Part shown: positions 12,468 to 25,000 of the stretch, one piece after another
Numbering within the stretch: position 1 is the first letter of the stretch
How the letters are laid out: each line of letters opens with the position of its first letter
Source of the DNA: Oxyruncus cristatus
Taxonomy: Eukaryota > Chordata > Aves > Passeriformes > Cotingidae
Reading direction: 5' to 3'
DNA length: 64,000 bases
NCBI GenBank assembly: GCA_013399855.1
Contig: VXAY01004090.1
Location: forward strand, 252,731-316,730
The notes under the pieces: model-generated
Told to the model about the DNA's origin: nothing
The model's database searches: none
What the model saw: only the letters and a program-made list of their open reading frames with translations
Position numbers and translations under genes: made by a program

Positions 12468-12924
12468 TGTTAGAAGTTAGTCCTTATGGCTGGAGGGGGA
12501 ATGCTCACCCCTGGTTCCCCGGCCACGTGGCTTCCCAGAGCCCCAAACCGGGACCGCAGAGACCACGCCCGCACACAAACACGAGAGAGACTTCCTTGCT
12601 CTGGGGTCCAGGTACTTATAGGTTTGGGGAAATTAGCATACACCCAATCAAGGAGCTAAGGGCATTTTAACCACCGCCCATAGGGGCAAGGGTTCACAGC
12701 CAATGGGGAAAGGTAACAAGGGTCAAATATACATAGTAGTTGTCCCAAGGGATTTTGGGACTTCTTGTCCCAAACTGTACAATCAGTTTTTAAAACGGGT
12801 TTGCTAGTTCGTTTATCTGCTACAGAAGTCCATCCCTGGCAGGATTTCTTCCACTTTACATATTTCTGGTCAATTGCCCCACTATGCTTTAGCCAGTCAT
12901 CCTCAGACTTCCCACTGCAGCACA
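12468..12924 (-). mobile_element. probable endogenous retrovirus LTR, minus strand
   Basis: Read on the minus strand, this segment has the layout of a retroviral LTR. Inverted CCAAT motifs lie at about 12644-12648 and 12700-12704, then a TATA-like box TATAAGTA at 12613-12620. A CpG-rich transcribed part follows, with an E-box CACGTG at 12524-12529. The segment is CpG-rich within AT-rich flanks. Possible ends TGT...ACA (12468 on the left in plus sense, 12924 on the right) are suggestions only, because I see no convincing target-site duplication or polyadenylation hexamer. A 99-codon minus frame (12656-12955) overlaps the U3-like part and is not a host gene. A host CpG-island promoter is the main alternative. 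Confidence 0.45.
12613..12620 (-). promoter_or_regulatory. TATA-like box of the LTR-like promoter
   Basis: The minus strand reads CCTATAAGTACC here. It has CCAAT-type motifs about 25 and 80 bp upstream and CpG-rich sequence downstream, consistent with an RNA polymerase II core promoter directed leftward. Confidence 0.4.
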
Positions 12925-15215
12925 CCTCGATCTTGCAGCCTGCAGGGTGGTGCACTGCTGTGTCTCCTAGCTTTAAATAAGCTAGGTGATATACTGGAAT
13001 TAGTTAGAACAGCACGATGTTGTCCACAGGTTAACTGCTGCTTCCCAAGTGGATAAATCAGCCTACAGCAAACACATCCTTAACTGCAATCTACACGCAG
13101 GACTGTGTCTCCCTGCTGTCCAGTATGCTGTCAGAAAAAATTCCCTCAGAAAATGAAGTGGAATGGTTCTGATCTCTGCACCTCATTTCAGCCCTAACAT
13201 GTCCCATACCAGAGGCAGAAAGTGGCAATAAGTAAATTCAGTATTGGTTGAGCTTTCCCCTACCCTGCGATGACATTCTCCCTGGGGGTCTCCAACCAGC
13301 CAAGACAACATGCAGCACAGAAAGGCATCAGACTGGACAAACTGTTCTGCTGTGTAATCAAGTGTTTAAATAGACACTGTAAGTAGGCTACAGTGCATAT
13401 GTGCACAATCCTATAAATATTAATATACCTGTAAAATGATTAGGCAACATTTAGTCCTCAAAAGAACACCATCATTAGAACTAGGTTTTTCCCATCATTT
13501 TTGTAGTGAGGCAGAAGCAAAACACAGAATGGGCCATATATGACAAATAGCGTAACTTCATTTATTAGTCTCATCTCCTTGGTGTGACATGGTAGATGGA
13601 ACACTAGATTTGAATCTTTTTGAATCTCAAGTCCTTTAAAACTTTCCCAAGGCTCACAATTGCACACAACCTCTTCCAAGAAGTAGCACATTTTATAAGA
13701 GTTTCTTATGGTAAGAGTAGCATTGAATTTGAATCTGTTATGGATAGGCAGCAATTTAGTAATCAACTTCTTTGATTAATTAGTCTCTTTTACTGAAACT
13801 GCCCACACATTGCTTACATGCTTCTACAAATTATTTGTTCTACATCAATTGCACAGTGAATATTTTTTTGCTGATATTTGTTTAACCTGTGAAGAGTCAG
13901 CAGCAGTCTATTGTAAATCTTCAAAATATCATCTTTTAGCTACAGTGCTTAATTCTGACTGAATATCACTTTCTGTTTATAAGCAGAATAGGTCTAACTC
14001 CTAGGATCAACTCCCTAATGAGGAACCTAATAACCTTCAAAAAACTGCTGTATTTTTTAGGGATTCCTGCTACTAAACATGTTTGCTAGAATGACTGGAA
14101 AACAAATATGAAAGTGAAAAGCAAATAGCCAGAATCCATGTGGTTATTTGTCCATGAGTATTTATAGGCAACGCAGACAGTTCACAACAGTAACTCTTAC
14201 AAATATACAATAAAATATGGAATAAAAATCTGTCATAATCTACACATTTGAATTTCTTTTCCTGCTTGTTTAACTACTTTAATTCAAAAACCCTTTTATC
14301 TCTAAAGAAAGGTGGGTGAGACACTGCAGGAGAGAAGGTAGGAGTAAGTCTGTAAAGAAGAGGAAAAATACCAAACATATTCAATGAGAACAGCAGCAAA
14401 GAAGATGGGATAGGAAGCAATTAAAGGTGGATAAGGCACCTAAATGTGGATTAAACTACCTGTGGTAATGAACTACATGTCTATTGAGTTTCCTTTTGGA
14501 AGAAGGCAAAATGGGAGGATGGGAATGTCAGTAGTGCCTCTTCCTGAGTTTAAAAGTTCCTCCATTTGCCATGCTGTTCAGGTGTTCACCATTCTATAAA
14601 TTCTACTCTTTTTCACTTATAATATTTGTATTATTTTTTTCAAACTTCTAGACCAGGCATTCCCATTTGCACCTTCCCTTTCAAAAGTATCTTCCTTCAG
14701 CTATAAGGGTGGGGTTTTTTAACTGAATTCATAGCAAGTAACTCCATTAAGTTTAAGCTTAAGATTAGTCCCAAGTCCAACAATTATGTCCTCTCAGTTA
14801 TCTATGTTTAAATCACAGAACAAAAGAGCAGTAAGAACAAAACCAAACATCATATAGTAAAAGAAAACTCTTTGTCCTTAAAATGCATAACCAAGTTATC
14901 CAAAACATAAGCAAAACATACCCATGGGCGAGAGCACAATTCTCCCACCTAAAATATTCACAAATTAATCTATGCTAATACACATAGGAGAAAAAGCAGA
15001 TCCACTGACATTTGAGTTATAGATATATTAGGAAATAAAACACTTTTAAAAACAAGAAAAGAGCCCTGAGTCCTCCAAAAGGGAATACAAGACATCTTTG
15101 ATCATGTCCCTCATGACCATCACTTGGGACGTCAACCAGTGATGTCTCACGGGTTGACAGAATGCTAAAAGCCTTTCATCCCAGGCTTCAGCGAGGTTCT
15201 CTCAGCTACTGCATG
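12925..15215. other. unique AT-rich DNA
   Basis: About 2.3 kb with no gene or repeat that I recognise. The 102-codon minus frame at 13458-13766 shows no domain. Confidence 0.5.
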
Positions 15216-15341
15216 TCATAGAATCATAGAATGGTATGGGTTGGAAGGGACCTTTAAAGGTCACCTAGTCCAATCCCTCTTCAATGAACAGGGACATCAA
15301 CTAGATCAGGTTGCTCAGAGCCCCATTTAACCTAATCTTGT
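15216..15341 (-). mobile_element. CR1 LINE, short 3' end
   Basis: The left edge is tcatagaatcatagaatgg followed by 'gttggaagggacctttaaag', the CR1 3' terminus on the reverse strand. It continues with 'cagggacatcaactagatc' and 'aggttgctcagagccccatt', which mark a different CR1 subfamily from the copies at 31.4 and 18.7 kb. Only about 126 bp survive, a heavily 5'-truncated insertion. Confidence 0.93.
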
Positions 15342-17043
15342 GTAAGTATGTAAGTATATATGTCAAATTCTTGTAGTTCAAAGCAGGTACTGCTCAATGG
15401 CATCTACTTTCTTCTAAAGAGGTGGACACTCAAGTCTTTGCCTCTTATTAATACAACTATTTGTCTTGCTCCTTGGTGATAAGTGGTCATTTTCTAGCAG
15501 TAAACCCATTTATGAGTCATTCAGCCTTCAAAAGGCTAACAAAACCAGTAACATGCAGACACAGTAAGAAATTAATTGTTCTTCCAATTCCACCCAATCA
15601 GCCTACATGCTTCCATTAATTAGGTTTACTAGTGAGCAGTGGTTGTCATGGATAGTTAAATTTCCCCTTGGAAATCGCCACATGCTTTTAAATGGTAAGA
15701 GAAATACCTGTATTATGTCACTGCCAAATCCCCGAGGAATTAACAAGGGATGTCCTGAAAACGTCCAAGGGCCATAAAATGTGCATATGTTGCAATTCCG
15801 GAAATGGAGACAAATCCATGGAACACATCCACATGTACCAATTTTAAATGTATAAGTGCAAGAAAAAAAGCTCAAATCCTCCAGGTGGAGCTGGCCAACG
15901 TGTCACATAGCACTGGGCATTTGTGAAGTCCTGATAATTTTTGAAATTGATGCTAAGGAGGTGAATCAGGTGGGTGCAAAATGAAAGTCAACAAAGTTAT
16001 TTGGGACTCAGATTAATTCCTAATGCACTGCTCAGGTGAAACTACAATGCATAAACTCAATGATAAGGATGAATGAGAAAAAAAGACGCAATCACAAAGG
16101 TCATTATTTAAGGCAACAAATATTTATGCCTCATAGAAGTCCTTCCTAGGAACAATTTATAATCCTGAATTCTTTCATAAAGATTCCCACAGACTTCATC
16201 CAAGGTCCTTAATTTAGTTCTGGAAAAAATGGAGATATCTACTTTTAACTGCTTTGAGGAAAGAATTTTCTATTCCACTCCCTTCCCCCTCCAAGTTCCT
16301 GCATTGGGTACTGGGTACTGAATTGCTACTGTTTCACTTAAATTTCTACCATTTTCTTTCCACGTGACCTTATTGGAAATGTTACAGAGTCCCCCTAAGT
16401 TAGACCAGATACCATGATGGTGTTCATATCCAGTATCTTCTCACTATCTGTGCTACATTAATAACATATTCATTTACTCACTGCCAGCTAATAAAGTTGA
16501 AACTTCTAAAGAACTTGTAAACCAAAACAGCAAAAAACTTTGCAAAGCCAATTAACAAATATATCAAACTAAGAAAAAGATCACTTATGCACACAAATGA
16601 TGTCACCAATTTTAACTTCCATTTCTGAGCAAATATTAATATCAATTAATAATGCATGCCTCTTACAGAGCTCTTTTCATCTTGAGATTTATAAACATTA
16701 ACTAATTAAATTCTCTGATCTTTTCTTTTTCATTGTAATTATATATAAGATTGGGCACCAGGAAGGGAAAGGCCATTAGATGCCTAGGGACTTCAGTATC
16801 ACAAAGGCAAGAGGAGAAAATTGGTTTAATTTATGCATAAGCTTCTGCTTCTTTCTCATGAATGTTTGTCATCTTCAGAGAAGCTCCCACCCAGGCCTAA
16901 TGACCAGCAGAGGACACTCCCATTACATTTACGCCAAAATCATCCAAGTTTCTTCCAGCACATAAGACCAAATTTTACTAGCTGAAAGTACTTTTATGCC
17001 CTTCAAGGAACAGCCATGGTCTTGGCCCTGTGACTTCTCTGGG
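15342..17043. other. unique AT-rich DNA
   Basis: No gene or repeat is recognised. Frames here are 60-90 codons and featureless. Confidence 0.5.
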
Positions 17044-17176
17044 TTTTTCTTTGTTGTTTTCGGTTGGTTGGTGGGTTGGTTGGTTTGGTTTTTCTTTGGT
17101 TTTTTTTTTTTGGTTTGGTTTGTTTTGTTTTGTTTGGGTTTGGTTTTGGTTTTTGTTTGTTTGTTTGTTTGTTTGT
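17044..17176 (+). repeat. T/G simple repeat (GGTT, GGTTT and GTTT units)
   Basis: About 130 bp made almost entirely of T and G: ggttggttggt at the left, a run of T at 17099-17111, then ggtttggttt and gttt units. It is a compound microsatellite of shifting unit length. The plus-strand frame over it (16996-17265) encodes a Phe/Val/Leu/Trp-rich artefact. Confidence 0.9.
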
Positions 17177-18699
17177 ATTCTTGTTTATCTAATGGGGAAG
17201 ATTTCCTAATTCATTTGAGTCATCTTAGCAGCTGGACAAATATCATGTATTTGTCCTGTAAATAGGACAGGACAATAGTTAGGCTGTAACTATCCAAAAT
17301 ACTATCCCTTTTCTAGTGGTCAACACTAAAATATTTAAGCTCAACATACAATCATTTTTGGTTGTTTTTCATATGAAGTCTAGCTTTGCAATGCAACTCT
17401 TATGGGGCCAATAGGAAACTCCTGGAAATAGACTGCATGAATCCCTGAGGGAATACAGCATTTATCAGCTAAAATTATGTTTTCCCCAGTCTTGAGAAAA
17501 GAGTTTATAATCCACATATCAGTTAAATACTTTATATAATAGAGCAGTTTTACATATATTTAGGCTAGAAAATTGTTGAAATGCTTATGCAATCTTTTAA
17601 AGGATCTTTTTTCAATGCCAGATAAAGGATTATCAGATGAATTATATATAACAATGATGGCATTATAGGACAGGTTTTATCAAAGATCGTTACAGTCACT
17701 AAAAATACCACAGAAATTCGCATGCTCCATCCTTGTGTAAACTTGTTAATCAAAACTAGAGATATGAAGATGCATCAGTCTAATAAATATGAGGTCTCAA
17801 ATGTTTTTACACCCTCAGAAATTATTTCTCTTGATAACAACTTTCAGATAGGAATGATCACCTTACTGACATAATCTGAGATGTAAATTCTATGAATTCT
17901 GCAAAAAAAAATTGTGACCTCATTGTAACTATGGTGATATACATCTTTGCACTGAAATATAAAAGTTTGATCTATGGGAAAAACATGCTCTGGCATATTT
18001 TTCAGGAGATTTTATTCTTATTTTCAATGCATTTTCAATCATTTTATTAGAATGAGTGACACCTATAGTTTGTGATAACATAGACATGATATCACAATTT
18101 CATTTAATTGGTGCCTTCAGAGATGGCAGGCCTACATTTCACAAATCATAATGCTTTGAATGGTTTATTAGTTTCTCCATATTTTTCATATAAACAGATT
18201 TATGAACACGTTACATTTTAGTACTACCATTAAGAAAATATGATTTTTATAGTTCTAGACACACTTGGAGTAACCCAATGTGCTTTACATATTTATGAGG
18301 GATTCTTAGTTACAATGTACTCATTAATAGTTAGCACCCAAACCTAGAGATTAATAAATGTTTTAATTAAGATGGGAATATTATCTGGGACAAAAAATAT
18401 ATTCCCTATTTTTCCCCAAGAACTCCATAAACATTACTATAAATATAATAACAAGTAGTGCTGGTTATTCGTATGCCTGCAGCAACTACAGTTCCCAACA
18501 ACAGAACACGACCCTTTGTATCAGGTGCTGTATACACAGGTACCAACATATGATAAAGACACAGTACTTGTCATGGGACATTTCCAGTAATTAATAGGAG
18601 ACAAATTCAAAAAAAGCAAGTAGCATATTTTCTTCTTCAACTGCTACAGAAGCAGACTGAGTAAGAGGTTTCAGCTGAGTATCTTCTTGGAAAAAACAC
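17177..18699. other. unique AT-rich DNA
   Basis: No gene or repeat is recognised in this 1.5 kb. Confidence 0.5.
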
Positions 18700-19170
18700 A
18701 ATCACAGAATCATAGAATGGTTTAAGTTGGAAGGGGCCTTAAGGATCATCTAGTTCTAATACTCCTGCCATGGGTAGGAACACCTTCCACTAGACCAACT
18801 TGCTCACATCTCCATTCAGCCTGACCTTGAACATTTCTAGGGATGGGGCTCTCTTGTAATCCTATTTAGGTACTGGAAGGTACTATAAGATTCCCCTGGA
18901 CCCTTCTCCAGGTTGAAAAAATCCAACTCTCTCAGCCTGTCTTCACAGGAGAGGTGTTCCAGCCCTCTGATCATCTTCACCGCCTCCTTAAGACTTGCTC
19001 AAACAAGTCCATGTCCTTATGTTAGGGCCCCAGAGGGGAACACAGTACTCCAAGTGGGGTCTCATGAGAGCGGAGCAGATGGGCAGAATCACCTCCCTTG
19101 ACCTGCTAGTCACACTGCTTCTGACGTAGCTCAGGGTACAGCTGACTTTCTGGGCTGTGAGCAGATGGGT
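18700..19170 (-). mobile_element. CR1 LINE 3' fragment
   Basis: The copy opens with aatcacagaatcatagaatgg and 'agttggaaggggccttaagg', followed by 'aggaacaccttccactaga' and 'aacatttctagggatgggg'. It then runs through 'cttctccaggttgaa', 'cagcctgtcttcacaggag' and 'gtggggtctcatgagagcg' to the 'cttgacctgctagtcac' block. This is the standard order of the reversed CR1 3' half. Similarity to CR1 fades near 'ctttctgggctgtgagc', so the right edge is approximate. Confidence 0.93.
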
Positions 19171-19860
19171 CATAATGAGAGTTATGTTGTGGTTTAGGGT
19201 CCTTTATCACTGCTCCCAGGGTCTGTAATCCTTGATTCCCCTCAGACTGCTCCTGGTTTTATCAGTGGTGGTCCAGCACTAGCTCCTCCACTGGGGCACA
19301 CCTAGACTACTGCCTGTCCCTGCACCAGAAGAAAGGTCCAGGTACTTCCTGCAGTCTGAGGCCTGCACTGCATCGTCTCTCTTTTATCATCTCCACCCGG
19401 GTGGAGGCATCAACTGCCACTGGGATGGATGGTGCAGACCACCCAGACTTGCAGCCTTTGCTCTCAGAGGAATGCCCACCATTCTGCATTTGAGGCAGGT
19501 AGGATGAGCACCCTTGGCCTGTGCAAGTGGTCACAGAATGGTACCCAGTTGCTGGGTTATGTGGACTTCAAGTCTTTCCGCTTGGCCAGTAGAAGACTTT
19601 GAAGTCTCCTTTGAAGACACATCCATCCTGCACTTCCTCCTATGGAAACAGCTGTGCCATGACCTGTTTGCCCATCCTGGTTGCAGCACTCTTGGTGTTG
19701 TATCCTACAACATCATTATCATCCTACAAGATGCAGTATCTTACTGCATCGTCATCCAGAACTGCCTTGGAGGTGCACATGAAATTAAACCTTGATGCAA
19801 TACAGTACCTGAGTGTCCTGACCTATAGAAATGAACATTTATTACCAGAGTAATGACTAA
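19171..19860. other. unassigned segment beside CR1
   Basis: This stretch is GC-richer than its surroundings. It may be a badly diverged 5' continuation of the CR1 to its left or another old repeat. Frames of 75-93 codons on both strands overlap one another and show no domain. Confidence 0.35.
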
Positions 19861-21506
19861 AAGTTGGCTATTGAAGTTCATACTAAAAAGACATAATTTT
19901 AAGTAACAATTTTTATTAACGATATAACTAAAAAAAATTGAAAATGAGTGTCACTGCCAAAGAGTTGGTTACACAGAAGCTGCAGTGAAGGAAAAGAAAA
20001 CTGCTAACACACAATGGCAGAACGCCATTTTTGGATAATGAGAGATTTCAGCATCCTCTTGCTTTTTCTGTCCATATCCTGGCACTGGTTTCAGAGCTTT
20101 CTTTCTTCTATATGTCTTATATGTTCACATCAGTCTGTGAATACCATGGTAACATTTCTTCTGAATGCCACTGCATCACTGCCACCCCCAGAAACATTCT
20201 CATTCACCAGCCTTGACTGTTCAGCCTACAGATTTCAACATACACTGATTCTGACTGCCTACTTCCAACATGGAAAGAAAAGCAATCTCATACCCAAATA
20301 TCTGTCCCGCCCACCAGCAGTTCCCTTAATGTCTGTGTTTAAGATTCAGTTCTCCATTACAGTCTTCCAAACATAAACGTTATTGACGTTATTTGTTAGA
20401 GTGTTTGTTGTGGATTATATTGTATAATATTTATTATGAGATAACTTCAGTAGGTGCCAGAGGATTTCAGATAGGAGATTCTGTACATAAAAAATATAAT
20501 TAGTGTTGGCTACAATCCACTGACTTAAACAGGGACCCATCCATCCCAAAAGATTTGCAAAATCAAGCATTTCTTGGCCATCACATCACTTTCAGGGGCT
20601 GATGAGTCCCTGAAAAGTGTACATTCCATGTAAGAACTTTCCCCTTTTCCATTGTCAACACAATAGCCAGTTCAGTCTGCTGGGCTATGTCCCTCTACCT
20701 TTGCGACATGAACAGGGAGAATGAATATTCCCAGCACCCAGAAGAAGGAAGATACTGTAGAGGATGGAGTCTGCTTACTGATGTGAAATGAAGCTATTCC
20801 ATTGATTTTAGCAACACTTCTGCCTTTTACAGAAGCAGGAAATTTGGCCAAGACAGCCTTCAGCCATCTGAAAGGCACTGCACAAGTCACAGTTGTCCTC
20901 TAGGAGGAAGATCCCTTGTCCTTCATGTCAGCCACTGATTATTGAGTCAAACCAGCTTTCGACCACTCTTAGCATTCAAAATACCAGAGGCAAACTATCA
21001 TCTCCATCAGCACATCAGTGGCTGCTTGACAAAGTCTCTTGTATTGATTTTGTTACCAGAAATTGAAAACCTGTCACTCTGAACACTGACTCTCCTCTTG
21101 ACTCCCAACACAGCTCCAAGTAAGCTAAGGTGAAATCCACACAACCAGAAAAGGCAGTAGCAGGACAAACACTTTCTGTTTGAGGATATCTGACTGAAGG
21201 AGCTCCTCAGGGAAAATTACCATCCCTTCTGCTGAGAGAGAAAGGATTTTCTTCTTAAACCTTTATTGATTTCAGCTTGAAAAACACTTAGATTCCATGC
21301 TTAGGAAATTATACTGAGATGTTTACTATTGTAATGCACAAAAGGTTCTTTCAATAGTTAAGGTTATCCATTTAAAAATTAAATGTGATCCTAACTTTAT
21401 TTATTAAAGAAAAATAAAAATTCAAATCAAAAGTAAATGGACATAGTCTATTAGAGTCTATTATGGGTTTTGCTACTCTGGTAAAAAAATTCAGCATCCG
21501 CATACT
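19861..21506. other. unique DNA, no gene recognised
   Basis: The longest frame, 20014-20376 plus (120 codons), has an N-terminal hydrophobic run (SILLLFLSISWHW) but no recognisable family, no splice context and ordinary chance-level length. Confidence 0.45.
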
Positions 21507-22079
21507 TGTACTGGCTTAGGTTGTCATAGAGCTAAGTTTCTCCGTAGTAATTTATATGGGGCTGTGTTTTAGATTTTTGCTGGAAACAGTGTTGATGACA
21601 CAGGAATGCTTTCGCTATTGCTGAGCAGGGCTTGCGAAGAGCCAAGGCTCCTCACTCCACCCCACCAGTGAGGAGGCTGGGGCTATACCAGGAGTTGTCA
21701 GCAGACAGCAGTTGTCAGCATGGCTGACTCCAACTGACCACAGGGATATTTTAGACCATATGGCACCATGCTCAGCAACGGAAGAAAAAGGAAGTGGGGG
21801 ACATTTGGAGTGATGGCATTTGGTACCAAGTCAGTTACACATTATGAAGCTGTGCTGTCCTGGAGGTGGCTGAACACATGCCTACTCACTGGAATTGGTT
21901 AATGCATTCCTTGTTCTACTTTGCTTGAAAAGCACCCTTTGCTTTGTCTATTAAACTGTCTTCACCTCAGCCCATGAGTTTTCTCACTTTTACCCTTCTG
22001 ATTCTTTCCTCCATCCCACCAGAGGAGAAAGACAAAGCAGCTGTGGGATTCAGCTGCCCACCAGGATAAAACCATGACA
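21507..22079 (+). mobile_element. solo LTR of an avian endogenous retrovirus
   Basis: A 573-bp element starts TGTACTGGCTTAGG and ends CCATGACA, so it has the TG...CA ends of an LTR. The body matches, as I remember it, an LTR type abundant in bird genomes. Blocks in order are 'atggggctgtgttttagat', 'aacagtgttgatgacacagg', 'attgctgagcagggcttgc', 'gggatattttagaccatat', 'gagtgatggcattt' and 'gaacacatgcctactcac'. A polyadenylation hexamer ATTAAA lies at 21950-21955, and U5 runs through 'gagttttctcacttttaccc' to the end. Flanking pentamers atact (21502-21506) and ataat (22080-22084) agree at four of five positions, fitting an old 5-bp target duplication. No internal gag/pol/env sequence or second LTR is present, so it is a solo LTR left by recombination. 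The exact family name is not certain. Confidence 0.87.
21950..21955 (+). promoter_or_regulatory. LTR polyadenylation hexamer ATTAAA
   Basis: The ATTAAA variant of the poly(A) signal sits at the R/U5 part of the solo LTR, in the context tttgtctATTAAActgtc. Confidence 0.6.
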
Positions 22080-25000
22080 ATAATAAATGTGATCCAGAGG
22101 AATAGTTTTGTCTGGACCTGAGAATAAACCCATATGCAACTCAGAATTTCTGAGACTCTCTCATTTAAACCTTGTTCCCATCCTTCATTCTCCATCAGTC
22201 TGGTGGAAATAGCAACACAGGAGAGGCAAAACATACAAAATAACAAAGCCTGGACTCCAGAGAATTAGTTAGTTGCTGCAAGTTCCAAAGTTTAAGTACT
22301 CAGATGATAAATTGTCAAAATCAAATTTGTTTGCTCAACATCATTTTGGCACTTTTATCTAAATACATAATACCAATCTCTCTGGCATGATTCTGCTCTA
22401 AGTTTTCAAGTATCAGCTTTTAAAAATTTTAAAAAGGAAAAATGACATCACAATGTACTGAACTTTCTCTCCTCCCCAGTTCATCATCATAGTTAAAAGC
22501 TATTAGAGCTATACCACTGTCGCCTGCCACTTGGACATCGTGTATCAGCTGGGAGAATGATGAAGACGAACAGTTTTCTACAAGCAATCACAGTTACTTG
22601 CTGTGTCAATAAATAATCAGAACTCTACAGGGGAGTTTTTTCTCAGAGGCTCTCATTCTCCGGTTTCTTGTCTTTCTCTGTCACAGTTGTCAATCTACTA
22701 TCCCTGTCCAGTTCACCACCTTGTGCTCTTCTCAGGTTCTGGCCTAGTTGCCCTTTCTCAGTCTCCTGAAGGCTGGAATTTTTCTACCATTGTTTTCTTG
22801 CTGTCGCAAAACCCCATTAATCTATCCTTCTAAACATTATTCTCCTTTTGCCAGTCCTTAGAGACTCCTAGCCTGAGCACAGAGGAACAGAATTGACACT
22901 AAAAGTAGATTACAGACACCTCTGTTTTCTTGCTGGTGAAAGTCCCAATCAGCCTTTCGTGGGCAGTACAACACATTCCTTTACAGATTCCTGATATTTA
23001 TGTTAAGGCAGCATGAAGATGCTGGACTCTCTCAAAACTAAAGGAGTTTCAGTGACCGTAGGGTAACATTCCAATATACACTACCTGTACATTTTATTTG
23101 TGCTTCATGGGACCACAGGTAAAATGCAGCGTAACTCAGGTCCTGAATTCCCAGATGCTTATAACACAGGTAGAATATTAGCAGTAATCTGAGAGGTTTC
23201 TGATCCATAGAGTTGTGAAAAGTTGTTTGGGCATGTGATCTTTGGACAACAAAAGCAGCAGACAACTTCTTACGTATGAAGATGGCCTCCTGAAGAGAGC
23301 AGAAAAGAAAGAGCTCCCAGAGGATGAGAATTTGATCTACTTGACTTAGAGAACAATGTCAAATAATCCATTCCATTCTGACTTTTGTCAGAGGGAAAAG
23401 ACTGAGAAGTACTAGTTCATTTTAGCTGAAGTGGCAACAAAAGAGTTCAGCTGCTCTGATTCAGCTAACCTTCCCTACTGTCTGCCTTTTGTTCCACTGA
23501 ACTCATTGCTTAATATACATCATAGAGCTTCCACAGTCTCTTCTTTCCTAGTTCCATGCCTTTGACCATTCTTCTCATAGGCAACTTTCTGACATACACA
23601 TTGAAGCATGGTTTAATGATGAAACAGAGTTATCAATTAAAAAAAAAGTTCTTCTCTTTGAAGTCTTGTCAACCTCTGAAGGACATGCTTTTAGTTAGTA
23701 TTAAATGAACCTGTAGAAGCATTTTATGGACCACAAACAAAATAGAATGTCTTTTAGGGAGCTGAAACCTTGCAGTTCCAGATAAATAAATCATGTGGAC
23801 TCTATGAAGATTCAGAGACTGAAGAAAGTATTCTGATTTATTGTGAGGGTTTGGAGACTGAATAGACCTTCTCATGAAATCCTTTCTTCCTTTGAAACTG
23901 AAGTTGGAGCTATTCTTGGAAGTACTCTCTCATGAATAAAAATCAGACAAAGAGTATAAAATACAGTCTAGTTAGCTATGTGCATCCACAGATCCCATCA
24001 TCACAGCAGTTATTTTTCTCTAGGTTCCTTGATATAGAAAATCACACTGATGGGTAAAAGGTAAAATTGAGGAGACAATAAATGTCTCAGAAAGCGTGTC
24101 TTCAAAAGACAACTGTGTTCAATGTGCTCAGCAAAGATTCTGGTACCAAAGAATTGTCAAAATGGAGTCTTCAAATTCAACACTAGAAGTATACACAAGG
24201 TCACATGGGTGCAGTTGCGTTGTCAGTTCTATCTGGAAGGGTAGAAACAAGATGAACAAACTTGATTCTTTTAATACTGTCTGGCGTGCAGACTGGGCTT
24301 AGAAAGTTGGAGGCAGCTTCATTCTTAGCTGGGCTTACATATGCACTGTGGTGCCCCAGGCCCTGAGCTCCAAATACCCCAGAAGACCGCCTGAGAGATG
24401 ACTTGTCCAGCAGTGTCACATAACAGAGAAACCACAAGGAGACTAGTTCTCCCACAATAAAATCAGCACTAACAGGCATATGATGAGTCCATCTATTGTT
24501 TCTAAAGTAAACTAAAATACTACTTTCCACACACATTCTGAATCAAACTTAGATCACTCTTCACTGATTGGCCTCCTACTGACAGTCACTATGGATGCCT
24601 TGGCATCCAGGGAAAAGTTGGTACATTCTTTTGTGGGATTCTGATTTCAAAAGGACTTGTCCCACAAAGTTACAATGCTTTCTAACATTAACACAGCTTT
24701 AGGTGAGTAAGAAAAAGCAATTATAGCACAACATACTCAATTTAGACTAAAGGGGAGGTATGTTTTCCTTTCTTCTCCATAATTATAGAAGTTCTATAAC
24801 CTCTCTTTCAATTGTCCTTTACTATCAAAACTATCTCATTTCCTTCCATTTTTTCCTTACCACCCAGTTTATTTCACTTATTAGAAGACATTCTGCCCAG
24901 TTTTGAAGCTTTTTATCCCAGTTGGCTAAAATTGTCTCTTTATTTATCCAGATACACCTTCTCTGTCTCCTTTGACCTTAGCAGTCCTTCATGTTCCACA

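Noticed and set aside
12656..12955. 99-codon minus frame as a host protein
   Set aside because: It overlaps the U3-like part of the LTR candidate, including its CCAAT motif, and has no recognisable domain.
16996..17265. Hydrophobic Phe/Val/Leu-rich protein
   Set aside because: It is produced by translating the T/G simple repeat.
21962..22246. 94-codon minus frame with a hydrophobic stretch
   Set aside because: About half of it is antisense to the solo LTR U5 and the rest is unsupported.
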